64,000 nt of DNA from Larix kaempferi (lineage: Eukaryota; Streptophyta; Pinopsida; Pinales; Pinaceae): assembly GCA_027924585.1 (NCBI GenBank), contig BSBM01001667.1, positions 337,001-401,000 of the forward strand, in the 5' to 3' direction. Below the pieces are notes generated by a model, which ran no database searches, was not told the DNA's origin, and saw only the letters and a program-made list of their open reading frames with translations. The translations under genes and the position numbers were made by a program. Shown piece after piece: positions 49,330 to 59,736 of the stretch. The stretch's first letter is position 1. The number at the start of each line of letters is the position of its first letter.

Positions 49330-49915
49330 GCGTCACAAAACCTGGTTGCAGCATCCCAGGCTATTACGAGCACACAGCTCTACCTATCGGATCTCCTAGG
49401 AGCACATTACATGTGACCCATCACAAAACCTGGCTGAAGCATCCCAGGCTGTTACGAGCACACAACTCTACTTGTCGGATCGAGCACATTACATGTGATC
49501 TCACCCCAAAAATTGGCTGAAGCATCCCAGGCTGTTACGAGCACACAGCTCTACCTGTAGGATCTCCCAGGAGCACATTACATGTGGTCCACCACAAAAC
49601 CTGGCTAAAGCATTTGAGGCCTTTTCCATCCTGTCCATATCTCCCAGGAGCAAATTACATGTGGTCATGGAAAAACCTGGCTGAAGCATCTGAGGCCTTT
49701 TTCATCCTGTCTAGATCTCCCAGGAGCAACTTACATGCCATAGGACAAAACCTCGAAAGAGCATCTCAGGATGTTACGGGTACACAACTCCAACCTGAAG
49801 ATCTCCCAGGGCACAAATTACATGTCCTCCCAGAGCAATGTCTCAAAAGAGCATCCCAGGCTATTACGGGTACACAACTCCGACCTATAGGATCTCCCAG
49901 ACATGCTCATCTGCA
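49330..49915 (-). repeat. 75-95-bp tandem repeats in Copia-6 3' untranslated region
   Basis: About seven diverged units each contain ACAAAACCTGGCTGAAGCATC, then (C/T)CAGGCTGTTACGAGCACACA or GAGGCCTTTTTCATCCTGTC, then GGATCTCCCAGGAGCACATTACATG. They are homologous to the Copia-4 repeats at 27470-28120. Confidence 0.85.
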
Positions 49916-50089
49916 CAACCTGATCCATGGCCACAAAGTATCATCCTGATACTCACCATACATCATCCTGATGTACACATGATCATCCTGATCATCATCA
50001 CTGCATCATCTTGATGCATGTCATTTGGAGAAGCTCGTCATCCACGATCATCCTGATCATACAATGCATCCAGCTGATGCATACCAAGT

Positions 50090-50430
50090 ATCTACCTGAT
50101 ACATATCATCATACACGATCTACCTGATCATACAATGTATCCACCTAATACATACACAGATACATGATCCACACAATGTATCCACCTGATACATATCAAC
50201 ATACATGATCTCAGTATCCACCTGATACATATACAGATACATGGTCCAAGCATCCAACATGATGCATATACAAAATAAATACAAATGATCCAACTGATCA
50301 TATCCAGCATCCAACATGATGCATACATACATAAATGATTCAACTGATCATATCCAACATCCAACATGATGCATATACATATACAGAGTAGTAACTGGAG
50401 CATCATCTTGATGCTCATCATCCATGATCC
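50090..50430 (-). repeat. TGATCA-rich repeats in Copia-6 3' untranslated region
   Basis: Repeats of TATCCACCTGATACATA and ATGATCCAACTGATCATATCCAGCATCC units, related to the 50-bp minisatellite of Copia-4. Confidence 0.75.
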
Positions 50431-50694
50431 TCCTGATCATCATAGCATCATCCTCTTCAGATCATCTCATCGTCCACGAAGCACAACCCAGATGCACATC
50501 ATCCAACACTTACACCACTGACATGGGAGAACACATCTACCACCATTCGGAGAAGGCTCCAGCCCTTACTTTTTCACCATGGGAGAACACATCTACCACC
50601 ATGTGAAAAATGGCTCAGCAATTACATGACGACCAAGGGAGAACACAGCAACCATGTCAGAAAAGCTCATGTGCATCTGCATCTTCCAGACTCA

Positions 50695-51284
50695 TCACTT
50701 CCCTTTGGAAGGAACCTCAATCTGAACTACACCAAGCCTCTTTCTGAAGTACTCAAACTGCACTCTAGCCAATGGCTTGGTCAATACATCTGTAACTTGC
50801 TCATCCATCGCAACATACTCCGCTTCTGCTGTACTTAGTGCTACACAAGACTGCTTCTTGCTAAACCAAGAGATCACACCTGATCCCTATCTGCAGCATT
50901 GCCTGCCCAATCTGAATCAATATAACCCTGCAGGTTAAACTTTTGATTCGCATCATACTTGAGCCCATAATCAATTGTACCCTTCGGGTACCTCAGAATA
51001 TGATTTACAACAACCAGGTGAACACTCCTCGGATCCGTCAGGAACTGGCTCAATGTGTTCACCATAAAGCAAATATCAGGTCTCGTGTTCGTCAAGTACA
51101 TCAAGGACCCAATCATTTGACGATACATAGTGATATCAATCGGCTCAGATGAAGCATCAAATAGAAGCTTCAGGTTCGATGCCATAGGTGTGGCCATAGC
51201 CTTGCAGTCCATCATCCCGAACCTCTTCAGCATCTCTACTGCATACTTCCCTTTTCCAAGGAAGATTGCATCTGCACTCTGCCA
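50695..51284 (-). pseudogene. Copia-6 partial RT and RNase H with internal deletions
   Basis: Readable pieces are SADAIFLGKGKYAVEMLKRFG, ITMYRQMIGSLMYLTNTRPD, KFNLQGYIDSDWAGNAADR, then ISWFSKKQSCVALSTAEAEYVA fused directly to MDEQVTDVLTKPLARVQFEY. Compared with Copia-4, the central RNase H is lost by an in-frame 219-bp deletion between two GCAACATAC repeats. A second deletion lies near 50885. The frame ends at the Gypsy-7 LTR. Confidence 0.88.
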
Positions 51285-52706
51285 TGTCAAGCACTCTATT
51301 TGCAGATAATTAAATATCAAACACACAGAGCGTATGAAATTTATTGTCAACCCGAGAAAGTCTTTTTATTTCAAAGGACAAGTGCACAATATATGCTTAA
51401 ACACAAAACCATTAGAAGTGAATACTTTTACTTTCTATCATCCATGTTCATCCCAAGAATCTATGCAATCCCAATTGCATTCTAACTGCTTATACTACAA
51501 TTCTTTTCTATCATGCATCAAGAAGAAATGGTATCAGATCTAATCAACGATTGCAAGAAGGAAATCTCATTCGCATTCTAAAATAATCACTTGTCTAATC
51601 TAATCAAGCTGAGAATCATAAAGCATGACCTGAACATTACTCTAGAACTTTAATGAAAGAGATTGAAGCAACTGTTCTAAGAGACTGAATTGCAAAATAT
51701 AAATCAATCAACACATAACAGGAAAGCTAAATTGTAAGAGCTCCTGGGATTACGTCTCAGCTGTAGGATGAACACGGCAGTGTGAACAGAAATTGAAATG
51801 TGTAAAACAAACCTGACTCAGTCGACTGTTATTCGATACCATTCACCAATCTCACGGAAATATAATCATTTACTGAGAAATCCACATAATGAATATTGCT
51901 GCTACGTACAAGAGAAAGAACAAAGCATCACACAACAAGAAAGATGAAATCCTAAATTAACGCAGCAATCTCTGTGGAAGACGGGCCCAGTCTTCACACA
52001 GAGACGCTGGTTGAACAACACTCTCTTTAACTCAGAAGTAACTCCTTATATTAATAGAAGAATGAGTACACAGTTTGGCTTGGCTGCTAATACAAGATAA
52101 ATTAATTGTTTGTTGTCCAACCCCTCAGTCGAGGCAATCCCACATATTTATACATACAATTTGCAACATCTAAACCTATAATTGGGCAGCCATGAAGATC
52201 TCTGATCTTCATGCGCCCTAAATAATCTAGCTGTTACAATGCGTGGCAGAACTGAAATATCCAAATATGAGAGGAGTTATTAACTGTCCCAAGAGTGGCG
52301 GTCCTTCCAGCTCATAGCTGGATTCGAGCAGCGACATACTTAAGATAGCACTTTATGTTACAGCTGCCCTGCCACGACTGTGCCTTGATTGACGATTTGA
52401 GCCCCAAGGAACCTTCTACAAGCAATGAACGTCCCTTTCTCCATGACTTGTTCAGCTCCGATCTTCCTGCAGTCTATTTGTCTTACTACCTTCATAAATC
52501 GCATCATGTTAGCACAAATTAAGAGATGCACAGCTTTAATCATCACAATCATAAGTATTAATACAATAAAACAATAATCGGCCATACCTTGGTAAATTGT
52601 GGAATAAGATAAGGACAATAAGTCGAATTGCCAAGGTAATTGGTGTGAGACAAGGGAAGGGAAGATGATAAATGATGGTCAAAAAGGGCCAATTCTGGGC
52701 TCAACA
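51285..52706 (-). repeat. Gypsy-7 3' LTR
   Basis: 1422 bp. The minus strand starts TGTTGAGCCC at 52706 and ends GTGCTTGACA at 51285. It carries a TATA box, TATGTATAAATATG, on the minus strand at 52141-52157. The partner LTR is outside the window, so the edges rest on the polypurine tract and the broken Copia-6 frame. Confidence 0.85.
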
Positions 52707-52720
52707 TCTCCCCCCAACTA
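52707..52720 (-). promoter_or_regulatory. Gypsy-7 polypurine tract
   Basis: The minus strand reads TAGTTGGGGGGAGA against the LTR start. Confidence 0.88.
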
Positions 52721-52974
52721 CCCTGTTGCATGTCCTCATGCAACAACCTGCATCTGAATCTTGAACTGAGCTCTGTCCAGGAGAGAGGAAGGAATGTAGG
52801 TAAATCAGGCACCTCATCTACCTTTTTGAAACGCTTCTGTGAGCAACCCGGCATCTTCCAACTTCACTGTTTCCCTTCCACTGCTACTTGCTGATATCTG
52901 AGAATGCACTTGGTGTGGTGGGAATCTTTCTACAGTTCTCTTATGCTATGCCTGGGGAAGTTGAAAAGACACCC

Positions 52975-53422
52975 TCAATCTGAATCCAACTCAATGACAC
53001 CTGTAGGAGGTGGAAGCACTGGTTCTTGTGGGACAGTGTCTTCCAGCGCATCTAATGTTAACAGGAGAGTTGCTGGTTCTTGTGTAACAGCAACATCCTT
53101 TAACCCGTCTTCAGCAGCTACCTTCATTGCTTTTGGAGACACTGGTTCTTGTATAACAGTGTCTTCTTTGTCATTCTGCTGCTGAGACTGAATATCCTTT
53201 TCAATTTGCAGCTCCTCCTCCAAGATTTCAGTGTCACCTGAGCATGGTGTCTGTACCTGTTCATTGTCACTCCACTGTGTGTCAGGGATGATATCCACTC
53301 CCAAGTTATCTCCCAGCTGTAATTCAGGAGTTTTTGTTGCAGCCTCCAAGGATGTTGGTTCTTGTGTAACAACATCCTGGCTTACCTCTTCATCCTTCTT
53401 CTGCTGCAGCTCCTCTTCTATG
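52975..53422 (-). CDS. Gypsy-7 accessory ORF, C-terminal part
   Basis: This frame continues the long accessory ORF on the other side of element 8. It reads IEEELQQKKDEEVSQDVVTQEP from the CTATG target duplication and ends GVIELDSD at the stop at 52975-52977. The VTQEPATL and VIQEP motifs repeat those of the N-terminal part (ATQEPATLN, VTQELAPLN). Removing element 8 joins the two pieces in frame. It is acidic and of unknown function. Confidence 0.8.
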
Positions 53423-53941
53423 TGTTGACACTCAATAAAATTTTTGGTTAATTATTTTCTGACGACATTGATGGTGCAAAAATAGATCAGTTTGCATAAG
53501 GGAGGTTTCAAACTTGGTCAAGAAAAACATCTTTGTCCTCGGGCGTACAAAAGAAGGAAAAGCTTTATGTTTTCATGAAAAACCTAAGGCCAAAAATCAC
53601 TAAGAAAAAGGTTTGATATTCTAAAAACAAAAGATAAGTATGGAGAGGGGTTTTCACAATTTGGGCATAGTTGGAGGTTTCATGGGAAGAAAAGCTTCAA
53701 TATTATATTTTCTAAAAGTTAAAGCTTTTTGAAGGTTTTTTATATTTTAATTTTTAACCCAAAAAATAAATTTTATGAAGTAAGGAGACTTTATAAAAAA
53801 AAAAGAGGGTTTGTTGTATTCTCTATATTGGGTCAAAGTTTCGAATGAAAGATGGAACAAAATGTATGTGCGCCCAACACCGAGAGCTCATTACGGGACC
53901 GAGTGCCAATCCTCGAGGGTGCTACATATCTCATATCCTCA

Positions 53942-54178
53942 TCATCCACGAGCCTCCCATTTCTTTGCTACTTGAGATATATTAGAGGCAATAGGGTATT
54001 TAAAAAATGAAGAGAATTCGTCTCTATTTGCATGTGGGACAAAGGCTGAGAATATAAATATGGCTTGAAGATGGTGACGAGCAGGAGAGTAAAACTTGTG
54101 GCGTTTGGAGATGAATTCGTTGTATGTTGCAAAGGCTAGTGGATAAAAGTCGCTCCAATCCCCAATGTCAGAAGCCAT
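53942..54178 (-). other. 78-codon ORF on the opposite strand of element 8, unrecognised
   Basis: An open frame starting MASDIGDWSDFYPLAFATYN on the minus strand, opposite to the other fragments. I do not recognise it. Composition looks protein-like, but length alone does not make it a gene. Confidence 0.3.
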
Positions 54179-54351
54179 GGGCTCACTTCATCAAAACTTT
54201 ATGTAATTATTGTGGTGTGTAAACACTGCAATATATTTTCTCGTCAACACGATGCACACAGCTGTCTTCTCAATCTTAAGTATCAGGGAGGGGTGAGGCC
54301 GTGGCAAAATTATATATATACAGGTCCAAAATTATTCATGCGCCATATGGA

Positions 54352-54975
54352 ATGGAGTCCAAGTCCACTGAGGATATTTATAAAGCACGTTTGATCGATG
54401 GGCAAGCAAGTGCTGGTGCAAATGTTGATTCTGCCCGACAGAACTTGGTTGCCATATTTCTGAACGCATTTGTAAATATTGGATCTGGTCAGCTGTTACA
54501 GAATCACCAAGTGATAGCAACACTGGAAATCGGTTTTTTAAGAACAAAGAACATAAAAAAAACAGTGCGGCAGCCAGTTTGGGTTTGACTCTCCTTTGGG
54601 ATTTGGAGGTTGGCCCTACACAAATAAACAAGTATTTCAGTAGCAATGATAATCATGTTATTACTGGAGCCGTGCCTGCGGTCGGTACTGTAAATTGTGG
54701 CATCCAAAATGAATGTGATCCTGCATACACATTTCTTGCAGAGTCAGTAAGGATGAGTCAAACATCCGAATTGGAGCGATTATGGGCCTTGATTTGCATA
54801 TGCTGGTTCTCAAAAGGATGAGGTGTTTCGACTTTTATCTCCTATTTTAACAGACTCGAAGGTTCCAATAAATGTAATTGCATTCACTGCAATATCTCCA
54901 GGAATGATATATGTTGGCATATACAAACTATTGGAAGGTGGCAGTATTGTTCAGAGTAGTTTAGTTACGGGATTC
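54352..54975 (+). pseudogene. RPN1 (26S proteasome regulatory subunit) fragment
   Basis: The plus strand reads STEDIYKARLIDGQASAGANVDSARQNL, then NAFVN. After a frame change near 54500 it reads GNRFFKNKEHKKNSAAASLG, LTLLWDLEVGPTQINKYF, AVGTVNCGIQNECDPAY and, after another shift, KDEVFRLLSPILTDSKVP and GMIYVG. This is the toroid-repeat region of RPN1/PSMD2, the base subunit that receives ubiquitin and shuttle factors. About 200 residues run without an obvious intron, which suggests a cDNA-derived copy. Three or more frame breaks make it a pseudogene. Recognition is from memory of the family. Confidence 0.85.
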
Positions 54976-55530
54976 CAAAGCAGGTGAGGCGTTATCAACC
55001 TCCAGCAAACAGTCACACAAGTCACAACTCGCCATTCACAACATTTGGAGGCATTATGATATACAAATGACAACGTGAAGGAACAAAAAACTATAGTTGC
55101 AATGTTTCAGATGCTAGATAACACATGTCAACACGGTTTAGCTCTGATATACAAACACCAAAAGCAAGCCACGGGAAGGAGCTAGCGACGGCATGAGATG
55201 CTCATAATGGAAAGAAGATTGCTGGCTTTTGTTCCCAAAAATGATTGTTTGAACTGCATTGAGGAAAAAGAGGAGAGGTTGTTGCGACTACTACGTTTTC
55301 AGATCCTTGATTCCCCGGCTGACACGTAGCGAGATCAGATGGAGAAGTTTCAATATAGATCAACGGTCCACGTGACTCCGCATTTGCAAAGTGCTCGGCA
55401 GATAAGGAATAATGCCTGCGCGGGAAAAAAACCACCATCCAACGTGTCCATTTCTGATGCGTCCGGATATGTGAAAAGTTGTATTGCAAACCACTCCAAA
55501 GCCCGTGCGGATACCATTCATGGGAAGTGT

Positions 55531-55540
55531 TATAAAAGAG
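55531..55540 (+). promoter_or_regulatory. TATA-like box upstream of the HIR-RNL chimera
   Basis: TATAAAAGAG lies about 130 bp upstream of the chimeric ORF start, after a relatively GC-rich stretch. It is a candidate plus-strand promoter, not proven. Confidence 0.4.
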
Positions 55541-55662
55541 AGGTGGTCCCATTTTTAGTATTCATTTTTTCTTTTTGACTGAAGCGTCACGCTCTCCAAA
55601 ATCCTAACGCCATTCATTTGCAGAATTAGGAGAAAGAAAACCACGATTTTAGTTAAAAGGTT

Positions 55663-56157
55663 ATGAAAAACTATGGATTTCAGATAGTGCAAACTCTCAT
55701 TATTGATATAGAGCCTGACGAAACTGTGAAGAGAGCAATGAATGAAATAAATGCAGCCGCAAGAAGGAGGGTAGCAACAAAAGACAAAGCTGAGGCAGAG
55801 AAAATCTTGCAAATCAAACGAGCAGAAGGTGAAGCAGAAGCAAAGTATTTATCTGGATTGGATATTGCTGGTCAATGGAAAGCAATTGTGGATGGCCTTA
55901 GGGACAGTGTACTTGCTTTCTCAGACCTTTGTGAAGAGGGTACTGCAAGAACAACGTGTGAAATTAGAAATAAAATTGCTGACATTTCAGTACCAGGAAC
56001 GAAAGATCATGTTGAGGTGCAAGGTGAAATTTTAGAAGGTTTTGTGACCCGAATTGTAAACTATGAAATTGTTACACATCTAAATAAAGCGTTGGAAGAA
56101 GTGTCACTTCCGCTCATCCCTGAAAGCTTCATGCGAGCCTGGACAAGGGTTACATGA
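55663..56157 (+). pseudogene. Chimeric ORF: HIR (SPFH) fragment fused to tRNA ligase fragment
   Basis: One open frame of 164 codons. Residues 1 to about 87 ([64 protein letters not shown]) match plant hypersensitive-induced reaction proteins, membrane scaffold proteins of the SPFH/prohibitin class. Residues from about 98 ([20 protein letters not shown], then EGFVTRIV) resemble the adenylyltransferase region of plant tRNA ligase RNL. The join is near 55926. The first ATG is an internal Met of HIR, so the N-terminal SPFH part is missing. The fusion is probably transposon-made, and expression is unknown. Confidence 0.82.
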
Positions 56158-56405
56158 GATATGTAGTGCTAATAAATCACACGCAGTCTAGTTTTGAGGC
56201 AAGGATGTTTGAGGATGGTGACTTGACTAATGAAGCTGAAAAACTGATAATTAAGTTGAAATTCTTGATATACCAGCTTAGGGCTTTCAGGATTCATAAT
56301 GGTCTATCGACTTTGTTCAAAAATGGATTTGCTACTTATAAGGAGTGCTACTTGAGGCAAATGAAGATCCAGGGAATATCATATGCAAAGACAAAGGAAA
56401 CATAG
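56154..56405 (+). pseudogene. Plant tRNA ligase (RNL) second fragment
   Basis: In another frame, directly after the chimeric ORF, the sequence reads NEAEKLIIKLKFLIYQLRAF, RIHNGLSTLFKNG and YLRQMKIQGISYAKTKE. This corresponds to the RNL segment ending near the start of its kinase domain. It joins the first RNL piece with missing residues, so an internal deletion produced the frame change at about 56150. RNL ligates tRNA halves and the bZIP60 mRNA. This copy is a fragment. Confidence 0.78.
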
Positions 56406-57440
56406 TTTATATTGAGGATATTGCCGAGGGTTCGGAGAACAGCTCAGCAGGTCAAAGATGAAGTGGACGAGGGCAAAGGAATGAGCAAAAATATACGACA
56501 GCACTCAGCGGTTGGCACATAAACAATAGGCAGTTAAAGAAAAGGAATATAGGTGGCAGAAAGATCCAGATATTCTCTCACTCGAGATATTTTGCAAGCG
56601 CTCCAGATTTGTTTTATTTGTTTTATTTGTAAAAAAATAGTTAGTTTGTTATTCCAAGAAGCTATTTTTGGAAAAATACAGTTAGGGTTTGCTTAGAGGG
56701 CAAATTTTTGTATAAATTATGCATTTTACAACATGCAAGGGGTTGGATTTTCTGTAAGGAGAGACCCATTCTGGGTGTTTTGAAGGGCTTCAGAAGTTAA
56801 TAAAGACCTCAGAATTGAACAGATTTTTCTTCAAAGATTCATGTGTTGTTTAAAAATTGCAGTCTGTACCATTTCCTTTCTCTACTTGTGCAAGTTTACT
56901 TTCTGCGTTATTCCTTTCATTATGTCGTTTTCTTCTATGCTTAGATGAACATTCATAATAGATTGAGATTCATGTTTCTATGCCTCGATTTATTCGCTTC
57001 TGAGCATCCATTTATTTCTCTAAAATTAACGGTAGATTCATCTGAAAATTGATGCCTGCTGTTAATGGACTGTCTTTATTTCTTTCCCTATCACCTGCAA
57101 AAATCTTATTGACTGTAAAAAGACAGCTATCTTGCCTTTGTATGAAAATATTTGTTTAACTGCTAGTCCATATTTTTCTGTTTTCTCGACTCCATTGCCC
57201 AATGGTATCCTGTTCATGTTGATCTAGCCACCTCATTAAAAATCCTTAAGTTTTTTATTCATTTTACAAATTGGCCCTTGAGTTTCATTGTCAAACTGCT
57301 GTCGTGGTGACATTGGATGGCAGATTTGCCGAGAGAGCCCTCTCTGGCTGAAGGAGGTCAACTTTCAGTCTAAAGATTGGTTTGAAATAGGTTACCTCGG
57401 GTTTCTTTGATACAGCCCAAGGAAAATCCGAGTGCTAACA
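56406..57440 (+). other. Right end of element 8: noncoding, LTR-like
   Basis: No coding sequence is supported. There is a TATA-like site at 56711-56718 and AATAAA at 56799-56804, about 80 bp apart. This spacing suits an LTR R region. AT-rich sequence continues to the GAGTGCTAACA end. Confidence 0.5.
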
Positions 57441-57445
57441 CTATG

Positions 57446-59736
57446 AGTTCTGTATCATGGGAGCTCTCTGCGGTTACAACCCAGAGTTCATCATTGAATG
57501 CCAAAGTATCCTCCGTCCCAACTTCTTCTACTGTCTGCTCAGCCGGTTGGACAGTCCTATTCAGGGTTGCTGGTTCTTGTGTTGCAGCATCCTGTTCCAA
57601 CTTATCACTGTCCTGCCTTTTCGTTTCTTCTTCTAAAATTATTGTGTCCTGGGAACGTTCTGGGGTTACAGCACAAAATTCTTCACTATCCTCCAGAGTA
57701 TCCTTCGGCTCCATGATCTCTGTATCAAGGGAACATTCTGGAGTCTCACTATATTCTTTTATAAGCTCCAGAGCATCCTTCATTTCCCGTTCTTCTCCCA
57801 TCTGTTCTATGATTTCTATGTTGTGGGAGCATTTTGGGATTGCCATGCATTCCTTATAAATTTCCAGGGCATCCTCCACTCCCTGTTCTTCTCCCATCTG
57901 TTCTATAACTTTTGCATCATGGGAAGTGGCAGCTGTAGCAAGGATGTTTAAAGGTGCTAGTTCTTGTGTAACAGCACCTTCTTTCTCCACTGCTTCCCCT
58001 TCTGTGGCTACAGGCTGTTGTGCTGAATAGGTGCTAAGTAAAATTTTATGGCCTGCTTCCTCAAAGATCTCCCCACAGGTGGGGCAGAGTATTCGCTCAT
58101 CCTTTTCTCCAGCTCCAGCAGAAGCTGATTCCTCCACTTGGTCTGCAGCCTCTATTAATGTATACATCTTTCTTCCACCCTGCTTTCTGCAGATTTCCTT
58201 CCATGTTTCCAGCTCCCTTCTAAGTGCTTGAAGGTCCTCTTTCAGCATTGCATTCTCATACAATAGTCCCTCAATTTCAGGTTCTTCCTCCACTGGCCTT
58301 TGTGGAGCATCCCTCGGTTTTGGTGTAAGGATTGGGGGTTCAACCTGTGTTTCTAAGGTTGCCCATTTTGTTCTAGCTGCCTCTGCTGCTGTGATTGATC
58401 GAGTTCGTTTCCTTCTGATTGGTGCCACTAAATCAAACTCATTGGTGGCCCTCTTCCTTTTCTGTGGCGTTTTCTTTTGTGACTTTCCTTTTTGTGGTGT
58501 TTCTTCTTGTGGAGCTGGAATATAGGGGGGCAAAACTGAAGTTAAAGGAATATTTCCCTTCCCCCCATGCTGTTCTTCTTCAATCACAGCTCCTCCTCCT
58601 ACCCACTCTGGTGAAGACTCGATTGTGACCAGCTCAATATCTTCTTCCATTGCTCTGGCTCTGTCATCTTCAGGTTCCATTGTCGCAGCATTTGATGCTG
58701 CTCCAATTTCACCTTCTGCTGTCGGAGCTGCCCTGTTATCTAAGTTTTCCGCGAGGGTTTCATCTACATTGTCGCCTGATGGCTCTGTTTGTGCTTCCCC
58801 TCGCTCTCCTTCAAATGCAGTGTCATCCCCCACTGGTTCTGCTTGTGCTGGGGATTCATACACCTCAAATGGCTCTGCCTGTGCCCCTGGTTGTTCTTCC
58901 TCTGTGGTTTTATCCACCCCGGATGGTCCTTCCTGTGCCCCCTGTTTATCCACCCCGGATGGTCCTGCTTGTGCCCCCTGTTGTTCTTCTTCCGTTTCAT
59001 CCCTCCCCCCAACTTCACTGGAGGAACTCCGGTCCTCCTGTTGTGGCGGAACCGGTAATTGCTGCAATGGGATGACCCTCAAGGGAACAGGTTGTTGTGG
59101 TCGGGTAATGAATTGCTCCCATGTTATATTATGTTGGGCCAGGGTTCTTACAATAATTAACTTAATAAGGCCATGGTGGGTGAGGGAAGATAATGGGTGC
59201 TTTGCAGACTGAACAAATGTTGCCATATGGCACAAGTCGTGCAATAAATAAAATGGAATATTCAACAAAATGCCATGACGGAGATGAGAAAGCAAAGGAA
59301 GTTCAGAGTTGTACACAGTTTGGTATCTACCTTCGCAGGTAATGTACTTCTTGAGGAAGACAGCAACCTGGTCCCATGGTTGCGGCAATGACTTCAGTGC
59401 AATCCCTCTCCTGGATGCTTCAACTTGCTCCCCTGGAAGTAAAAATTCTTCCCGTGCAACCGTTGCAGGGACTCGACGGTTAAACCAAGGTTTTCCCACC
59501 ATCGGGATAGCTGTAAACTCGGATATAATGACCTCAGAAACATCTATACACAGCCCCCACACCGTGGAGTGTGTTTTAGTAAGATTCAAGGCAAATCGCA
59601 GGGCTGCGTCCCGATCAAATCCATCCAATCGTTCAAAGAACTCGACCCAGCCAGCAGCTTGAAAAATGGCCAGAACTTGCAGATTCCGTCTAAGTTCCCT
59701 GGTATTGAAAGGTTCATGGCGAACTGGAATACCCAT
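57446..59736 (-). CDS. Gypsy-7 accessory ORF, N-terminal part (unknown family)
   Basis: This minus-strand frame begins with ATG at 59736 in a good plant context (ACCATGG). An in-frame stop lies just upstream, so this start is likely. About 763 codons precede element 8; beyond 57446 the frame runs a few residues into it to a false stop at 57370. Residues 1-215 are globular, with Leu/His-rich segments (HGILLNIPFYLLHDLCHMATF). Residues 220-370 are acidic with GAQxGPSGVDK repeats. At about 420-460 a basic, nuclear-signal-like cluster (KKTPQKRKR) appears. At about 500 a short coiled coil is followed by CPTCGEIF, a possible zinc site. The rest is Glu-rich repeats with SHDTEI and ATQEPATL motifs. 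Unrecognised; its place between integrase and LTR suggests an element accessory protein. Confidence 0.75.

Larger units (their letters stand above)
48429..51284 (-). mobile_element. Copia-6, 3' half, same family as Copia-4
   Basis: A 646-bp 3' LTR (48429-49074) related to the Copia-4 LTR, a repeat-rich 3' untranslated region and partial RNase H and RT. The element is interrupted at 51284 by Gypsy-7, and its 5' half is beyond the window. The left flank TTCAT (48424-48428) is one half of the predicted target duplication. Confidence 0.9.
53423..57440 (+). mobile_element. Element 8: 4018-bp solo-LTR-like insertion with host gene fragments
   Basis: It is bounded by a perfect 5-bp duplication CTATG (53418-53422 and 57441-57445). 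The ends are TGTTGACACTC and GAGTGCTAACA, a TG...CA pair whose outer 11 bases form an inverted repeat with two mismatches. No second LTR, primer site or retroviral enzyme was found inside. Near the right end are a TATA-like TATAAATT (56711-56718) and AATAAA (56799-56804), as in an LTR. Inside are plus-strand fragments of RPN1, HIR and RNL. The simplest reading is a long solo LTR. A TIR transposon carrying gene fragments is the alternative. Confidence 0.85.

Noticed and set aside
55202-55552. 116-codon minus-strand ORF in element 8
   Set aside because: It overlaps the promoter-like stretch upstream of the HIR fragment, matches nothing I know, and does not continue on either side.
57216-57440. 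Possible short 3' LTR of element 8 starting TGTTGATCTAG
   Set aside because: Beyond the first six bases it does not match the left end, and no polypurine tract or primer site accompanies it.
58625-59212. 195-codon plus-strand ORF rich in Ser and Ala
   Set aside because: It is the antisense shadow of the acidic repeats of the Gypsy-7 accessory ORF. No independent coding motif is present.
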